Shown here: positions 34,880-44,911 of the stretch, one piece after another
Layout: each line of letters starts with the position of its first letter
Numbering within the stretch: the first letter of the stretch is position 1
DNA from: Mycolicibacterium moriokaense
Lineage (GTDB): Bacteria; Actinomycetota; Actinomycetes; Mycobacteriales; Mycobacteriaceae
DNA length: 64,000 bases
Direction of reading: 5' to 3'
NCBI RefSeq assembly: GCF_003347205.1
Contig: NZ_QQBJ01000004.1
Location: forward strand, 1-64,000
The notes under the pieces: generated by a model
What the model was told of the DNA's origin: nothing
The model's database searches: none
The model's input: only the letters and a program-made list of their open reading frames with translations
Program-made: the position numbers and the translations under genes

Positions 34880-35514
34880 TGACCAGCCTGGCGACGCTGT
34901 TGGCGCTGGCCGACTCCCGGCTGCCGACCGGTGGGCACGTGCACTCCGGCGGCGTCGAGGAGGCGGTCACCAGCGGCCTGGTCGTCGACCTGTCGACGCT
35001 GGCCGCCTTCCTGCGCCGCCGCATCGCGACCCAGGGGCTGGTGACGGCTTCACTGGCCGCCGCGGTGCACGCCGGGTCGCTGTCCGTGGCGGCCGCCGAC
35101 GGTGAAACCGATGCCCGCACACCGGCTCCCGCGGCCCGGCAGGCGTCGCGGGCACAGGGCCGCGGTCTGGTGCGGCTCGCACGCCGCGTGTGGCCGGGGG
35201 ATGGCTGGGTAGCGCTGGGTACCACACCGCATCTCGCCGTTGCGGCCGGCGCGGTAGGCGCGGCGACCAGGCTGACGCCGCAACACACCGCCCTTTCCGT
35301 CGTCTACACGACGATGACCGGGTCGGCGACGGCCGCGCAACGGCTGTTGGCGCTCGACCCCGGCGATGTCGCGGCGCTGACGTTCGAACTGGCCCCGATG
35401 TGCGATGCGACCGCCGATCTGGCGTGCAAGGAGCTTGCCGATCTGTCCGACCCTTTGCTCGACGTGCTGGCCCAACGCCATCTCGATCGCGAGCGACCGC
35501 TGTTCGTCTCCTGA
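34879..35514 (+). CDS. ureF: Urease accessory protein UreF
   Basis: A 211-residue UreF, the factor that with UreG and UreD loads nickel into the urease apoenzyme. The start [20 protein letters not shown] and the conserved ASRAQGRGLVRLA segment fit. A longer upstream frame exists but overlaps most of ureC and is not real. ureG follows after 18 bp. Confidence 0.95.
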   Translation: MTSLATLLALADSRLPTGGHVHSGGVEEAVTSGLVVDLSTLAAFLRRRIATQGLVTASLAAAVHAGSLSVAAADGETDARTPAPAARQASRAQGRGLVRLARRVWPGDGWVALGTTPHLAVAAGAVGAATRLTPQHTALSVVYTTMTGSATAAQRLLALDPGDVAALTFELAPMCDATADLACKELADLSDPLLDVLAQRHLDRERPLFVS

Positions 35515-35532
35515 AAGGCCCAAACACCCACC

Positions 35533-36216
35533 ATGCCACCACATTTCATCGACGGCGAGCCGCATGCGCACCACAGTCAACGGCCGAAGCGGCCACGCAC
35601 CCCTGGCGAGCCGTTGCGCATCGGCGTCGGGGGCCCGGTCGGCTCGGGCAAGACCGCGCTGGTCGCGGCGCTGTGCCGGGAGCTTCGCGACGAGCTCTCG
35701 GTGGCGGTGTTGACCAACGACATCTACACCACCGAGGACGCCGACTTCCTCCGCAGGAATGCGGTGCTGCCCGATGACCGGATCGCCGCAGTACAGACGG
35801 GCGGCTGCCCGCACACCGCGATCCGCGATGACATCACCGCGAACCTCGACGCCATCGAGGATCTGATCGCCGGGCATTCCGGCCTCGACCTCATCCTGGT
35901 GGAGTCTGGCGGCGACAACCTGACCGCCACATTCTCGTCGGGTCTGATCGATGTCCAGATCTTCGTCGTCGACGTCGCGGGCGGCGACAAGGTGCCCCGC
36001 AAGGGCGGCCCCGGCGTCACGTTCTCCGACCTGCTGGTGATCAACAAGACCGACCTCGCGCCGTTCGTCGGCGCCGATCTGAACGTGATGCGCCGCGACG
36101 CCGCCGCCGCACGCGGCCAGCGCCCGACGGTGCTGATCTCGCTGACCGACGACCCGTCGGCCGCACCGGTCAAGGCGTGGGTGAACGACCAGCTTCGGGT
36201 CGCTCAGGCCGTCTAG
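35533..36216 (+). CDS. ureG: Urease accessory GTPase UreG
   Basis: A 227-residue GTPase that powers nickel delivery. P-loop GGPVGSGKT lies near residue 33, the metal-binding Cys-Pro-His motif is in [14 protein letters not shown], and NKTDL gives guanine specificity. A His-rich N-terminus ([14 protein letters not shown]) may store nickel, useful since the operon has no ureE. Its stop is directly followed by the ureD start. Confidence 0.97.
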   Translation: MPPHFIDGEPHAHHSQRPKRPRTPGEPLRIGVGGPVGSGKTALVAALCRELRDELSVAVLTNDIYTTEDADFLRRNAVLPDDRIAAVQTGGCPHTAIRDDITANLDAIEDLIAGHSGLDLILVESGGDNLTATFSSGLIDVQIFVVDVAGGDKVPRKGGPGVTFSDLLVINKTDLAPFVGADLNVMRRDAAAARGQRPTVLISLTDDPSAAPVKAWVNDQLRVAQAV

Positions 36217-36852
36217 ATGCATTCCGATGTCCTGCTCGTGGCGCAGCCGGGTCGGCGACCGCGGATCGAGAGCGCAGGCGCCATCGCGGTGCGAATCACC
36301 GAACCCGACACCGTGCATCTCGTCTCGGCTGCCGCCACCCCCCTTGGCGGCGACACCATCTCGCTGCGGGTGATCGTCGAGGACGGCGCGCGGCTGCGGG
36401 TCCGAAGTGCCGCGGCGACGGTGACCCTGCCCGGTCGCGGCACGGCGTCCTCGACCTCCCACTGGCATCTCGAGGTGGCGGGCGACCTCGACATCGATCC
36501 CCAGCCGACGATCGTCGCGGGCGGTTCCCGGCACTCCACGTCGACCCGGGTGTCGGTGGCCGGGTCAGGGCGTATCAGGCTGCGCGAGCGAATACAGATC
36601 GGCAGAATCGATGAGCGGCAAGGGTTTTGGTCAGGTTGCCTGCACGCCGACGTGGACGGCCGACCGCTGCTGCGGCACCGGCTCGAGCTGGGCAGGGACT
36701 CGGCGACCCACGATGTGATCGCCGCGCCGCTGGCGTCGGTGAGCGAGTTGCGCTACCCCGACATCTCCGCCGACGCGCTGGGCACCGTCCTGGAACTCGC
36801 GGTAGGCGGCAGCCTGGCCACGTGGCAGGGCGGGCGGCTTGCGGCCGGTTAG
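36217..36852 (+). CDS. ureD: Urease accessory protein UreD
   Basis: A 211-residue UreD/UreH protein, the scaffold that holds the UreFG complex on apourease. The middle part has LRVRSAAATVTLPG and QPTIVAGGSRHSTSTRV, and ERIQIGR follows. Its length is close to the M. tuberculosis orthologue. Last gene of the urease operon; its stop overlaps the convergent ndh stop. Confidence 0.92.
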   Translation: MHSDVLLVAQPGRRPRIESAGAIAVRITEPDTVHLVSAAATPLGGDTISLRVIVEDGARLRVRSAAATVTLPGRGTASSTSHWHLEVAGDLDIDPQPTIVAGGSRHSTSTRVSVAGSGRIRLRERIQIGRIDERQGFWSGCLHADVDGRPLLRHRLELGRDSATHDVIAAPLASVSELRYPDISADALGTVLELAVGGSLATWQGGRLAAG

Positions 36853-38219
36853 CTGGCCGCCTTCTCACCTTCGACGCCGGCGGCGATCTCCTCGAGTTCG
36901 TCGATGCGGGTGCGCGCATACGCCTGCTGCTCGGTGATGTAGAGGTTGCCGCGGGCACGGCCGAGGAACGTCACGGTCCAGGACAGCAGCGTGGCGAGCT
37001 TGCGCCGGAACCCAACCAGATAGACCAGGTGCAGCACCAGCCACGCGAGCCAGGCGATGAAGCCGCCGAACTCCAGCGGGCCGATCTTGGCCACCGCGGA
37101 GAACCGCGACACCGTCGCCATCGACCCCTTGTCGAAGTAGTCGAACGGCTCGCGCTCGAACGGGTCGGCGCCGCGAAGCTCGGCCTTGATGGTGTTGGCC
37201 GCGTACTTGCCGCCCTGGATCGCCCCCTGCGCCATGCCGGGAACGCCGTCGACTGCGGCCATGTCGCCGATCACGAAGACGTTCGGGTAGCCGGGCACGG
37301 CCAGATCGGGCCCCACCTTGACGCGACCCGCCCGGTCGATCTCGGCCGTCGACTGGTCGGCGATCTGCTTGCCGAGCGGGCTGGCCGACACGCCCGCCGA
37401 CCACACCTTGGTGGCGCATTCGATGCGGCGGGTGGTGCCATCGGGGTCCTTGACCGTGATGCCGTTGCGGTCGACGTCGGTGACCATCGCGTTGAGCTGG
37501 ATGTCGACGCCCAGCTTCTCCAGCCGCGCCTGAGCCTTCTTGCCGAGCTTCTCACCCATCGGCGGCAGCACCGCGGGGGCGGCGTCGAGCAGAATCACCT
37601 TCGCACCGGTGGAGTCGATGTGCCGGAACGCGCCCTTGAGCGTGTAGTCGGAGAGCTCGGCGATCTGGCCCGCCATCTCCACGCCGGTTGGGCCGGCGCC
37701 GACCACGACGAAGGTCAGCAGCTTGTCCCGGCGGGCCGGATCGCTGGACCGCTCCGCCTGTTCGAAAGCGCCCATGATGCGGCCACGCAGCTCGAGCGCA
37801 TCGTCGATGGACTTCATCCCCGGTGCGAACTCGGCGAAATGGTCGTTGCCGAAGTACGACTGACCTGCGCCCGCGGCGACGATGAGCGTGTCGTACGGGG
37901 TCACATAGGTGTGGCCGAGCAGCCTGGACTGCACCGTCTTCTTGGCCAGGTCGATGTGGGTGGCTTCGCCCAACAGCACCTGCACATTCTTCTGTTTGCG
38001 CAGGATCATCCGGGTCGGCGGCGCGATCTCACCGGAGGAGATGATGCCGGTGGCCACCTGGTACAGCAGCGGCTGGAACAGGTGGTGCGTCGTCTTGGCG
38101 ATGATCTTGATGTCGACGTCGGCTCGTTTGAGCGCCTTGGCGGCGGTCAAGCCGCCGAATCCCGACCCGATGATCACTACCTTGTGCCGGTCAGAGGGGG
38201 TAGCTCCGGGGTGGCTCAT
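36849..38219 (-). CDS. ndh: Type II NADH dehydrogenase
   Basis: A single-subunit, non-proton-pumping NADH:menaquinone oxidoreductase on the inner face of the membrane. The 456-residue product starts MSHPGATPSDRHKVVIIGSGFGG, as in M. smegmatis Ndh; an in-frame ATG 27 bp earlier is less likely. FAD site GSGFGG, NADH site GAGPTGVEMAG, AQGAIQGGKYAA and a hydrophobic C-terminal part (about 375-430) for membrane binding are all present. It converges on ureD with overlapping stops. Confidence 0.97.
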   Translation of the reverse strand: MSHPGATPSDRHKVVIIGSGFGGLTAAKALKRADVDIKIIAKTTHHLFQPLLYQVATGIISSGEIAPPTRMILRKQKNVQVLLGEATHIDLAKKTVQSRLLGHTYVTPYDTLIVAAGAGQSYFGNDHFAEFAPGMKSIDDALELRGRIMGAFEQAERSSDPARRDKLLTFVVVGAGPTGVEMAGQIAELSDYTLKGAFRHIDSTGAKVILLDAAPAVLPPMGEKLGKKAQARLEKLGVDIQLNAMVTDVDRNGITVKDPDGTTRRIECATKVWSAGVSASPLGKQIADQSTAEIDRAGRVKVGPDLAVPGYPNVFVIGDMAAVDGVPGMAQGAIQGGKYAANTIKAELRGADPFEREPFDYFDKGSMATVSRFSAVAKIGPLEFGGFIAWLAWLVLHLVYLVGFRRKLATLLSWTVTFLGRARGNLYITEQQAYARTRIDELEEIAAGVEGEKAAS

Positions 38220-38327
38220 CAGCTGCAACTCCTCGAACGACTTCACGTTCTATTCAGCGTCTACCGTAGTCGCCCCCATCCCATCAAGAGCGACCATATG
38301 GGTGAGATTTGCCACGCTAGAGCGTGC

Positions 38328-39257
38328 TTAACCGGTCAGTAGCGGCTTCAGCTTCTCCGCGACCGCGGTGATACCGCCGGGGTGGTAGCCGGACAGGCTG
38401 GTGACGGGGCTGAGGATCACGCCGTCGACACCGGCGTCGAGGACTTTCGTCTTGATCTGTTCGGCGACTTGTTCCGGGCTGCCGAACGCCGTCTGCTGCT
38501 TGAAGTCGTCGGGAATCAGGTCGGCCGTCACGTTCTCGTCGATGAGCGCCATCACCAGCGTGCTGGTCTCGAGGGTGGCCGGGTCGCGGTCGATCTTCTC
38601 GCAGCTCTCCTTGATCACCTGCAACTTGCGGGGCAGTTCGTCGAAGCCGGCGATGATGTTGAGGTGGTCGAAGTGCTTGGCCGCCAACGGAATCGTCTTC
38701 TTCTCACCTCTGCCGCCGATCATCAGCGGGATGTGGTCACGGAAGCGGGGCTCGGCCATCGCCTCCTGGGTGCGGTAGTACTTGCCGGTGAAGGTGGGAC
38801 GCTCACCTGCGAGCATCGGCAGGATGATCTCGAGTGACTCGTAGAGCCGGTTGAAGCGATCGCTGAAGGTCCCGAAGTCATAGCCCAGCGAGTCGTGCTC
38901 GAGTTCGAACCAGCCGGTGCCGATGCCCAGGATCGCGCGGCCACCGCTGGTCACATCCAACGTGGTGATCGCCTTCGCAAGAAGCGTCGGATTCCGGTAG
39001 GTGTTTCCGGTGACCAGCGTGCCGAGTTGCACGCGTTCGGTTGCGGTCGACAGCGCGCCGAGGGCGGTGTACGCCTCGAGCATCGGTTGGTCGGGGGTGC
39101 CCAGACCGGGCAGTTGATAGAAGTGGTCCATCACGAAGACGGAGTCGAAGCCTGCCGCTTCGGCCTCCTTGGCCTGCGCGATGACGGTGGGGAACAGCTC
39201 GGCGACGCCGGTGCCGTAGCTGAAGTTGGGGATCTGGAGTCCGAGTTTGATGGTCAC
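38328..39257 (-). CDS. LLM-class F420-dependent oxidoreductase (Rv1855c-like)
   Basis: A 309-residue luciferase-like monooxygenase-family TIM barrel. The GTG at 39257 gives MTIKLGLQIPNFSYG, the family start. RAILGIGTGWFELEH and PLMIGGRGEKKT are typical of the actinobacterial F420-dependent subgroup, which moves hydride with coenzyme F420 instead of FMN. The substrate is unknown. It is followed by ndh and preceded by an SDR on the same strand, as in M. tuberculosis. Confidence 0.9.
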   Translation of the reverse strand: MTIKLGLQIPNFSYGTGVAELFPTVIAQAKEAEAAGFDSVFVMDHFYQLPGLGTPDQPMLEAYTALGALSTATERVQLGTLVTGNTYRNPTLLAKAITTLDVTSGGRAILGIGTGWFELEHDSLGYDFGTFSDRFNRLYESLEIILPMLAGERPTFTGKYYRTQEAMAEPRFRDHIPLMIGGRGEKKTIPLAAKHFDHLNIIAGFDELPRKLQVIKESCEKIDRDPATLETSTLVMALIDENVTADLIPDDFKQQTAFGSPEQVAEQIKTKVLDAGVDGVILSPVTSLSGYHPGGITAVAEKLKPLLTG

Positions 39258-39328
39258 GCCTTCACGTAACCACAACTAAGCGGGGCGGTCACCCCGCTTC
39301 CGCTTCGGGCGAACGCGGGAATACCCGC

Positions 39329-40000
39329 TTAGAGGTGCGCGAGCGCGCCGTTGCTGACGTGCATCGTCTGCCCGGTGATGTGGCGCGCCGCCGGGGTGCT
39401 GAGGAACAGCGCCAGCCGCGCGATCTCAGCCGACACCGACGCCGGGGTGCCGAGCCCGGCGTATCCCTGCTGCGCGCTGCGCCCGGAGGCGACCGCGTTG
39501 ACCGTGATGCCCCTGGTGCCGAAGTGCGTTGCCTGACCCTCGGTCCAGTTCGACACCGCCGCCTTGATCGCGGCATCGGCGCCGCCCTCGCGCGGATTCT
39601 CGGGAACCACGCTGATGATCGAACCGCCCGAACGCAGATGGTCGCCGACCACCTGGACGGTCAGCACCGTCGACAGCATCGTCGCGTCCAGCGCGTTGCG
39701 CCACGCGGTGGCGTGATCGGCCAACGAGTAGGTGCGCGGGTCGCCGGCGTCCCAGAGCGGGGCCGGCACGTTGACGATGGTGTCCAGGTGATGCGGAAAC
39801 AAGGTGCGCGCCTCTTCGAGGGCGGTCGGGTCGGTGTTGTCGCACACGATGGCGTCGACGTCGAGTTCCTTGGCCGCGACCTCGAGGTCGTCGCGACGTG
39901 CACCGGTGATCACCACTCGGTGGCCCGCATCGCGGAAGCTCTCCGCAATAACGCGGCCCAAATCCGTATCACCGCCGGTGACCAGCACCTCCATCGCCAT
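39329..40000 (-). CDS. Short-chain dehydrogenase/reductase family protein (Rv1856c-like)
   Basis: A 223-residue Rossmann protein of the SDR fold. The nucleotide motif is relaxed (TGGDTDLG) and the usual YxxxK is missing: the matching region reads ENPREGGADAAIKAAV, which keeps a Lys but no Tyr. It may be an inactive or altered SDR. AGGAGG lies a few bases before ATG 40000 and about 10 before an in-frame ATG at 39994; the latter spacing is more usual. Confidence 0.85.
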   Translation of the reverse strand: MAMEVLVTGGDTDLGRVIAESFRDAGHRVVITGARRDDLEVAAKELDVDAIVCDNTDPTALEEARTLFPHHLDTIVNVPAPLWDAGDPRTYSLADHATAWRNALDATMLSTVLTVQVVGDHLRSGGSIISVVPENPREGGADAAIKAAVSNWTEGQATHFGTRGITVNAVASGRSAQQGYAGLGTPASVSAEIARLALFLSTPAARHITGQTMHVSNGALAHL

Positions 40001-40160
40001 GACCTCCTGTTAGCGCGGGACCACTGCCGTCGTGGCTGCCATCCGCCGACGATGTTACTGGACGGTAGCTATACGGCGAAACCCGACGCGCATATCCGAT
40101 GCGGGGTGATTCCGACCTGCGATACCACCGTGACCCACGACGTGACCTAGGGTTTGGGCC

Positions 40161-40202
40161 GTGAGTTATTTCTGCGCACTCACCTGCGGCTCCGGGTCTT
40201 GA
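40161..40202 (+). other. Possible 13-residue leader ORF coupled to modB
   Basis: GTG, 12 further codons (reads [13 protein letters not shown]) and TGA; the stop overlaps the TTG start of modB as TTGA. AGGG lies about 8 bases before the GTG. It occupies the place where modA would end. It could be a translated leader or chance. Confidence 0.3.
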
Positions 40203-41008
40203 CGACGACGCCCGCGCTGCCGCGCTGGATCTATCTGCCCGCCGCGATCGGGGCGTTGTTCGTGGTGCTGCCGCTGGTCGCGGTCATTGCGAAGGTGGAC
40301 TGGCCACAGTTCTGGACGCTGATCACCAGCGAGTCGTCGCGAGCCGCACTCGTCCTCAGCCTCAAGACGGCCACCGCGAGCACGCTGCTGTGCGTGCTGT
40401 TCGGCGTCCCGATGGCGCTCGTACTCGCACGCAACGACGGGCGGGTGCTGCGGTTGGTGCGGCCGCTGATCCTGCTACCGCTCGTCCTTCCGCCTGTGGT
40501 GGGCGGCATCGCGCTGCTGTATGCATTCGGCCGGATCGGGTTGGTCGGCCAGTACCTCGACGCCGCGGGCATCCACATCGCGTTCACCACGGCGGCCGTC
40601 GTGTTGGCGCAAACCTTTGTGTCCCTGCCGTTTCTGGTGATCGCGCTGGAAGGCGCCGCTCGGACGTCGGGCCGCGACTACGACGTGGTGGCGGCGACGC
40701 TCGGCGCCAGGCCCACCACGGTGTGGTGGCGGGTGTCCATGCCGCTCCTGGCACCCGGGCTGGTCTCCGGATCGGTGTTGGCGTTCGCCCGTTCGCTGGG
40801 TGAATTCGGCGCCACGCTGACGTTCGCCGGCTCGCGCGAAGGCGTCACCAGGACGCTGCCGCTGGAGATCTACCTGCAGCGCGAGACCGACGCCGACGCC
40901 GCGGTCGCCCTTTCGGTGCTGCTGGTCGCGGTCGCGGCGGTCGTCGTGCTGGGACTGGGCACGCGGACCCTGCGCTCGGGGTCCGTCACCGCGGGGAGCG
41001 CCGCATGA
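40199..41008 (+). CDS. modB: Molybdate ABC transporter permease
   Basis: A 269-residue inner-membrane permease with about six helices and the ABC-coupling EAA loop ([20 protein letters not shown]). It is close to M. tuberculosis ModB (264 residues). The TTG at 40199 is proposed because [14 protein letters not shown] aligns with the known N-terminus; no ATG or GTG is available there, and a TTG at 40154 would add an unusual extension. It overlaps modC by four bases. There is no modA upstream. Confidence 0.9.
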   Translation: MTTTPALPRWIYLPAAIGALFVVLPLVAVIAKVDWPQFWTLITSESSRAALVLSLKTATASTLLCVLFGVPMALVLARNDGRVLRLVRPLILLPLVLPPVVGGIALLYAFGRIGLVGQYLDAAGIHIAFTTAAVVLAQTFVSLPFLVIALEGAARTSGRDYDVVAATLGARPTTVWWRVSMPLLAPGLVSGSVLAFARSLGEFGATLTFAGSREGVTRTLPLEIYLQRETDADAAVALSVLLVAVAAVVVLGLGTRTLRSGSVTAGSAA

Positions 41009-42090
41009 CCGATGTACACGTGCGCGCTGTCGTCGGCGACCGGGGCATCGACGTCGGGTTCGACGTCGCCGCCGGCGAGGTGCTGGCCATCCTCGGCCCC
41101 AACGGCGCCGGTAAGTCGACCGCTCTGCACGTGATCGCCGGCCTGGTACGGCCCGACGCGGGCCGGGTGCAACTCGGTGACCACGTGCTCACCGATACGG
41201 AATCCGGGGTGTTCGTGCCGACGCACGCCCGGCGGGTCGGCCTGCTCTTGCAGGACGCGCTGCTGTTCCCGCATCTCGACGTCGCGGCCAATGTGGCCTT
41301 CGCGCCTCGCAGCGGACATCGCAGACAACCCCGGCGGCAGGCCCGCGCGACCGCGCTGCACTGGCTCGGCCAGGTCGATGCCGCCGACCTGGCCGACCGA
41401 ATGCCCCGACAGCTCTCCGGCGGGCAGGCGCAACGGGTGGCGCTGGCGCGCGCCCTTGCCGCAGAGCCCGACGTGCTGCTGCTCGACGAGCCGCTTGCCG
41501 GCCTCGACGTCTCCACCGCAACCGCGATGCGAAAGCTGTTGCGGGAGAAGTTGACCCGCGACGACCGCTCGGCGGTTCTGATCACCCACGACGTGATCGA
41601 CGTGCTGACCCTGGCCGATCAGGTGCTGGTGCTGGAGTCCGGCGCGGTGGCCGAAACCGGTTCGGTGGCATCGGTATTGGCCGCACCTCGCAGCCATTTC
41701 GGCGCCCGCTTCGCGGGTCTGAACCTGGTCAGCGGCGTTGCGGGACCCGCGGGTGCGCTCACGACGGGGTGGGGGATCACCTGGCACGGCACGTTCGCCC
41801 CCGACGTCGTGGCCGGCCGGCCTGCGGTGGCGGTTTTCCCGCCCGCGGCCGTCGCCGTGTACCGCGACAAGCCCCATGGCAGCCCCAGAAACACCATCGA
41901 GGTGACGGTGGCCGAACTGGACAACAGGGGACCGGCGCTTCGCGTCCGCGCCGACGAGCAACCCGACGGCGCGCCCGGCCTGGCCGCCGACATCACCGCC
42001 GAGTCGGCCGCTGAGCTACGGGTGACGCCGGGCGAGCGCGTTCACTTCTCGGTCAAGGCGCAGGAAGTCGCCGTGCACCCGGTGTCGTAA
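41005..42090 (+). CDS. modC: Molybdate ABC transporter ATPase
   Basis: A 361-residue ATP-binding subunit: Walker [10 protein letters not shown] near 31-39, Q-loop [12 protein letters not shown], signature LSGGQ near 139, Walker [12 protein letters not shown], and a C-terminal TOBE/Mop domain (about 290-355) that senses molybdate in this family. It is coupled to modB by overlap. Without modA here the transporter needs a binding protein encoded elsewhere. Confidence 0.93.
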   Translation: MTDVHVRAVVGDRGIDVGFDVAAGEVLAILGPNGAGKSTALHVIAGLVRPDAGRVQLGDHVLTDTESGVFVPTHARRVGLLLQDALLFPHLDVAANVAFAPRSGHRRQPRRQARATALHWLGQVDAADLADRMPRQLSGGQAQRVALARALAAEPDVLLLDEPLAGLDVSTATAMRKLLREKLTRDDRSAVLITHDVIDVLTLADQVLVLESGAVAETGSVASVLAAPRSHFGARFAGLNLVSGVAGPAGALTTGWGITWHGTFAPDVVAGRPAVAVFPPAAVAVYRDKPHGSPRNTIEVTVAELDNRGPALRVRADEQPDGAPGLAADITAESAAELRVTPGERVHFSVKAQEVAVHPVS

Positions 42091-42275
42091 CGCCGGATGA
42101 ACACGCGTCGATCAAACAACCGAACCTCGCGCACACCGCGCGGGGACGTTGTCGTGCCAGCAATGATCCGCAAAGCCGCTAGCTCACCTTATGATCTTGC
42201 CAGCAACCTCACAGTTAAACACTTTAAGACCGCCCCACACTTGCGTCACGGCAGCAACACTGTAGTTTCGTCAGC

Positions 42276-43343
42276 ATGCATGAGCCGGAAGCCATCCACG
42301 AACACCGCAAGCGCCGCGTGAAGACGCTGACGATGGCCGCCATGGCCGGTGCCGCGGTGGTAGCCCTCGCGCTGCCGTCGGTCGCCCAGGCCGACCCCGA
42401 GCCGTCGCCCTCGCCCGCTCCGCCGCCGCCTTCCGGTAACACCTTCCTCGAGGGTCCACCTGCCGATCCGAATGCGCCACCGCCGCCACCGGCCGATCCC
42501 AATGTGCCACCGCCGCCACCGGCCGACCCGAACGCGCCGCCGCCCGACCCCAATGCGCCGCCGCCACCGCCACCGGAGCCCGGTCGTGTCGACAACGCCG
42601 CGGGCGGGTTCAGCTATGTGGTGCCCGCCGGCTGGAAAGTCTCCGACGCCAGCCAGTTGTCGTACGGACAGGCGCTGCTGACGAGAGATGAGCCGGGGGA
42701 GACGCCGCAACCGCCACCGGGACAACAGGGCGGGCAACCCGCCAACGACACCAGCATCCTGCTCGGCAGGCTGGATATGAAGCTGTTCGCGGGCGCCGAA
42801 GCCGACAACGGCAAGGCCGCCACCCGGCTGGCCTCCGACATGGGTGAGTTCTTCATGCCGTTCCCCGGCACCAGGATCAACCAGGAGAACGGACCGCTCA
42901 GCGCGGGCGACATGCCCGGCGCCTTCTCCGCATACGACGTGAAGTTCACCGACACCAACAAGCCGACCGGCCAAATCTGGGCGGGCGTGGTCGGTAACGC
43001 GACGCCGACAGTGCAACCCGGGCAGCCGCTCGCCCCGCGCGGACAGCGCAACGAACGCTGGTTCGTCGTGTGGCTGGGCACCGCGAACCACCCGATCGAC
43101 AAGGGCGCTGCCGCTACGCTCGCCAGTTCGATCCGGCCGTGGGCGCCGCCGCCGCCACCGCCGCCGGACCCCAACGCCGCACCGCCGCCCGCGGACCCCA
43201 ACGCGCCGCCGCCGGATCCCAATGCGCCGCCGCCGGATCCGAACGCGCCGCCACCGGCTGAGGCCCCGCCGGGGCGTGCACCGGTCGGAGTCGGCGTCCC
43301 CGTCGATCCGGCTACCGCGCCGGGGATGATGCCCGCGGGCTAG
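42276..43343 (+). CDS. apa: Alanine/proline-rich secreted antigen Apa (fibronectin-attachment protein)
   Basis: A 355-residue exported protein. A Sec signal peptide (about 1-38: basic start, hydrophobic [14 protein letters not shown], cleavage after AQA) is followed by a Pro-rich N-terminal part with repeated ADPNAPPPP units, a folded core (about 105-285) and a Pro-rich tail with PDPNAPPP repeats. In M. tuberculosis the protein is mannosylated on Thr and binds fibronectin and lectins. The 185 bp before it are AT-richer than the rest and probably hold its promoter. A strong terminator follows, so it is its own transcript. Despite the old name modD it has no link to molybdate. Confidence 0.95.
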   Translation: MHEPEAIHEHRKRRVKTLTMAAMAGAAVVALALPSVAQADPEPSPSPAPPPPSGNTFLEGPPADPNAPPPPPADPNVPPPPPADPNAPPPDPNAPPPPPPEPGRVDNAAGGFSYVVPAGWKVSDASQLSYGQALLTRDEPGETPQPPPGQQGGQPANDTSILLGRLDMKLFAGAEADNGKAATRLASDMGEFFMPFPGTRINQENGPLSAGDMPGAFSAYDVKFTDTNKPTGQIWAGVVGNATPTVQPGQPLAPRGQRNERWFVVWLGTANHPIDKGAAATLASSIRPWAPPPPPPPDPNAAPPPADPNAPPPDPNAPPPDPNAPPPAEAPPGRAPVGVGVPVDPATAPGMMPAG

Positions 43344-43358
43344 CCTCTTGCCAATACG

Positions 43359-43391
43359 AAACGGCCGACCCTGCAGCAGGGTCGGCCGTTT
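43359..43391. terminator. Strong intrinsic terminator after apa
   Basis: A perfect 15-bp stem (AAACGGCCGACCCTG with its complement) with a three-base CAG loop, 16 bp after the apa stop and ending in TTTT. It is the clearest terminator in the window and should work mainly for apa. Confidence 0.92.
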
Positions 43392-43527
43392 TGTTCGCCG
43401 TCTTTGTTCACCGTCCCGTTTGATCTTGTTCGTGCCCAATTGCGCGGTCGAATCGTTACGCTTCGGGCGTATACCGGAGGTTGGCCCAGCGGCGGCGTTG
43501 GGCGCCGACAGGCAGGAGATCGCACGG

Positions 43528-43830
43528 ATGGATGCCATTGCAGCGACCGAGTTTCTCGCCCGGTCAACGACACTGACCAGCGTCGGCTGGATCGGTTACA
43601 TCATCATCGGGGCCATCGCCGGATGGATCGCCGGCAAGATCGTCAAGGGCGGCGGCTCGGGCATTCTGATGAACATCGTGATCGGCATCGTCGGCGCGCT
43701 GATCGGCGGCTTCCTGCTCAGCTTCTTCCTCGACACGGCGGCGGGCGGATGGTGGTTCACCCTGTTCACCGCGGTGCTCGGCTCGGTGATCCTGCTATGG
43801 CTCGTCGGGATGGTGCAACGCAGGAACTGA
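43528..43830 (+). CDS. GlsB/YeaQ/YmgE-family small membrane protein (Rv1861-like)
   Basis: A 100-residue protein with three hydrophobic helices and the glycine pattern of the transglycosylase-associated family ([18 protein letters not shown], then [14 protein letters not shown]). The ATG at 43528 is preceded by AGGAGAT; an upstream extension of the frame crosses the terminator and is not real. Family members are stress-linked membrane proteins of unknown role. Confidence 0.9.
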   Translation: MDAIAATEFLARSTTLTSVGWIGYIIIGAIAGWIAGKIVKGGGSGILMNIVIGIVGALIGGFLLSFFLDTAAGGWWFTLFTAVLGSVILLWLVGMVQRRN

Positions 43831-43867
43831 GCACTCCCACCGGGGCCGTTCGTCGCGCGGGACGGGT

Positions 43868-44890
43868 ATGAAGAGCAATCCTCAGACGATGACCGCGTGG
43901 CAGGTCAGCAGGCCTGGCCCGATCCGCGCGCGACCACTGGAGCGCGTCGAGGTCGCCGTCCCCGCGCCGGCGCAGGGGGAGTTGCTGGTCGCGGTCCGGG
44001 CATGTGGCGTGTGCCGCACCGACCTGCACGTCGCCGAGGGGGACCTGCCGGTCCGCCACCCGCGCGTCATTCCCGGGCACGAGGTGGTTGCCGAGGTGCT
44101 CGCGGTCGGCGACGGGACCGACGGCGATTTCAGCGTCGGTGACCGCGTCGGCGTCGCATGGCTGCGGCACACCTGCGGCGAATGCACGTTCTGCACCCGC
44201 GGACAGGAGAACCTCTGCCCGTCGTCGCGTTACACGGGCTGGGACGCCGATGGCGGATACGCCGAATTCACCACGGTGCCAGCAGCTTTCGCACACCCGC
44301 TACCGACCGGATACTCGGACGCCGAACTGGCCCCGCTGCTGTGCGCGGGCATCATCGGCTATCGCTCGCTGTTGCGGGCGGACCTGCCTGCCGGCGGGCG
44401 GCTCGGCATCTACGGGTTCGGCGGCAGCGCACACATCACCGCCCAGGTGGCACTCGCGCAGGGTGCCGAGGTCCATGTGATGACGCGGGGCGACGCCGCG
44501 CGCGAGTTGGCGCTGGGCCTGGGCGCGGCATCGGCACAGGGGGCCGATGACCCGCCGCCGGTGAAGCTGGACGCCGCCATTCTGTTCGCGCCTGTGGGTG
44601 ACCTCGTGTTGCCCGCGCTCGAGGCGCTCGATCGCGGCGGCACGCTGGCCATTGCGGGCATCTACCTCAGCGACATTCCCGCGCTGAACTACGAGCGACA
44701 TCTGTTCTACGAGCGGCAGGTTCGCTCGGTGACGTCGAATACCCGCGCCGACGCCCGCGAGTTCCTCGACTTCGCCGGACGCCATCGCATCACCGTGACG
44801 ACACCCGAGTACCCGCTCGACCGCGCCGACGATGCGCTGGCCGACCTGGCCGCGGGGCGCATCTCCGGGGCCGCGGTGCTTCGTCTGTAG
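43868..44890 (+). CDS. adhA: Zinc-dependent alcohol dehydrogenase
   Basis: A 340-residue medium-chain dehydrogenase. Catalytic zinc ligands lie in CGVCRTDLH and GHE; the structural zinc is held by the four Cys of [15 protein letters not shown]. The NAD site is GFGGSA, less regular than GxGxxG. It oxidises primary alcohols or reduces aldehydes. It is 37 bp after the small membrane protein gene, as in M. tuberculosis (Rv1861-adhA). Confidence 0.93.
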   Translation: MKSNPQTMTAWQVSRPGPIRARPLERVEVAVPAPAQGELLVAVRACGVCRTDLHVAEGDLPVRHPRVIPGHEVVAEVLAVGDGTDGDFSVGDRVGVAWLRHTCGECTFCTRGQENLCPSSRYTGWDADGGYAEFTTVPAAFAHPLPTGYSDAELAPLLCAGIIGYRSLLRADLPAGGRLGIYGFGGSAHITAQVALAQGAEVHVMTRGDAARELALGLGAASAQGADDPPPVKLDAAILFAPVGDLVLPALEALDRGGTLAIAGIYLSDIPALNYERHLFYERQVRSVTSNTRADAREFLDFAGRHRITVTTPEYPLDRADDALADLAAGRISGAAVLRL

Positions 44891-44911
44891 CGGAGCCTGT
44901 GGCCGACGCGG

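Noticed and set aside
40001-40160. Possible ModE-type operator (CTATAC...GCATAT)
   Set aside because: Only two loose half-sites fit; no clear dyad.
42460-42580. Repetitive DNA in the 5' part of apa
   Set aside because: These are codon repeats of the Pro-rich Apa segment and are normal for this gene.
43348-43527. N-terminal extension of the GlsB-type protein
   Set aside because: It would translate through the apa terminator; the ATG at 43528 has a good ribosome site.
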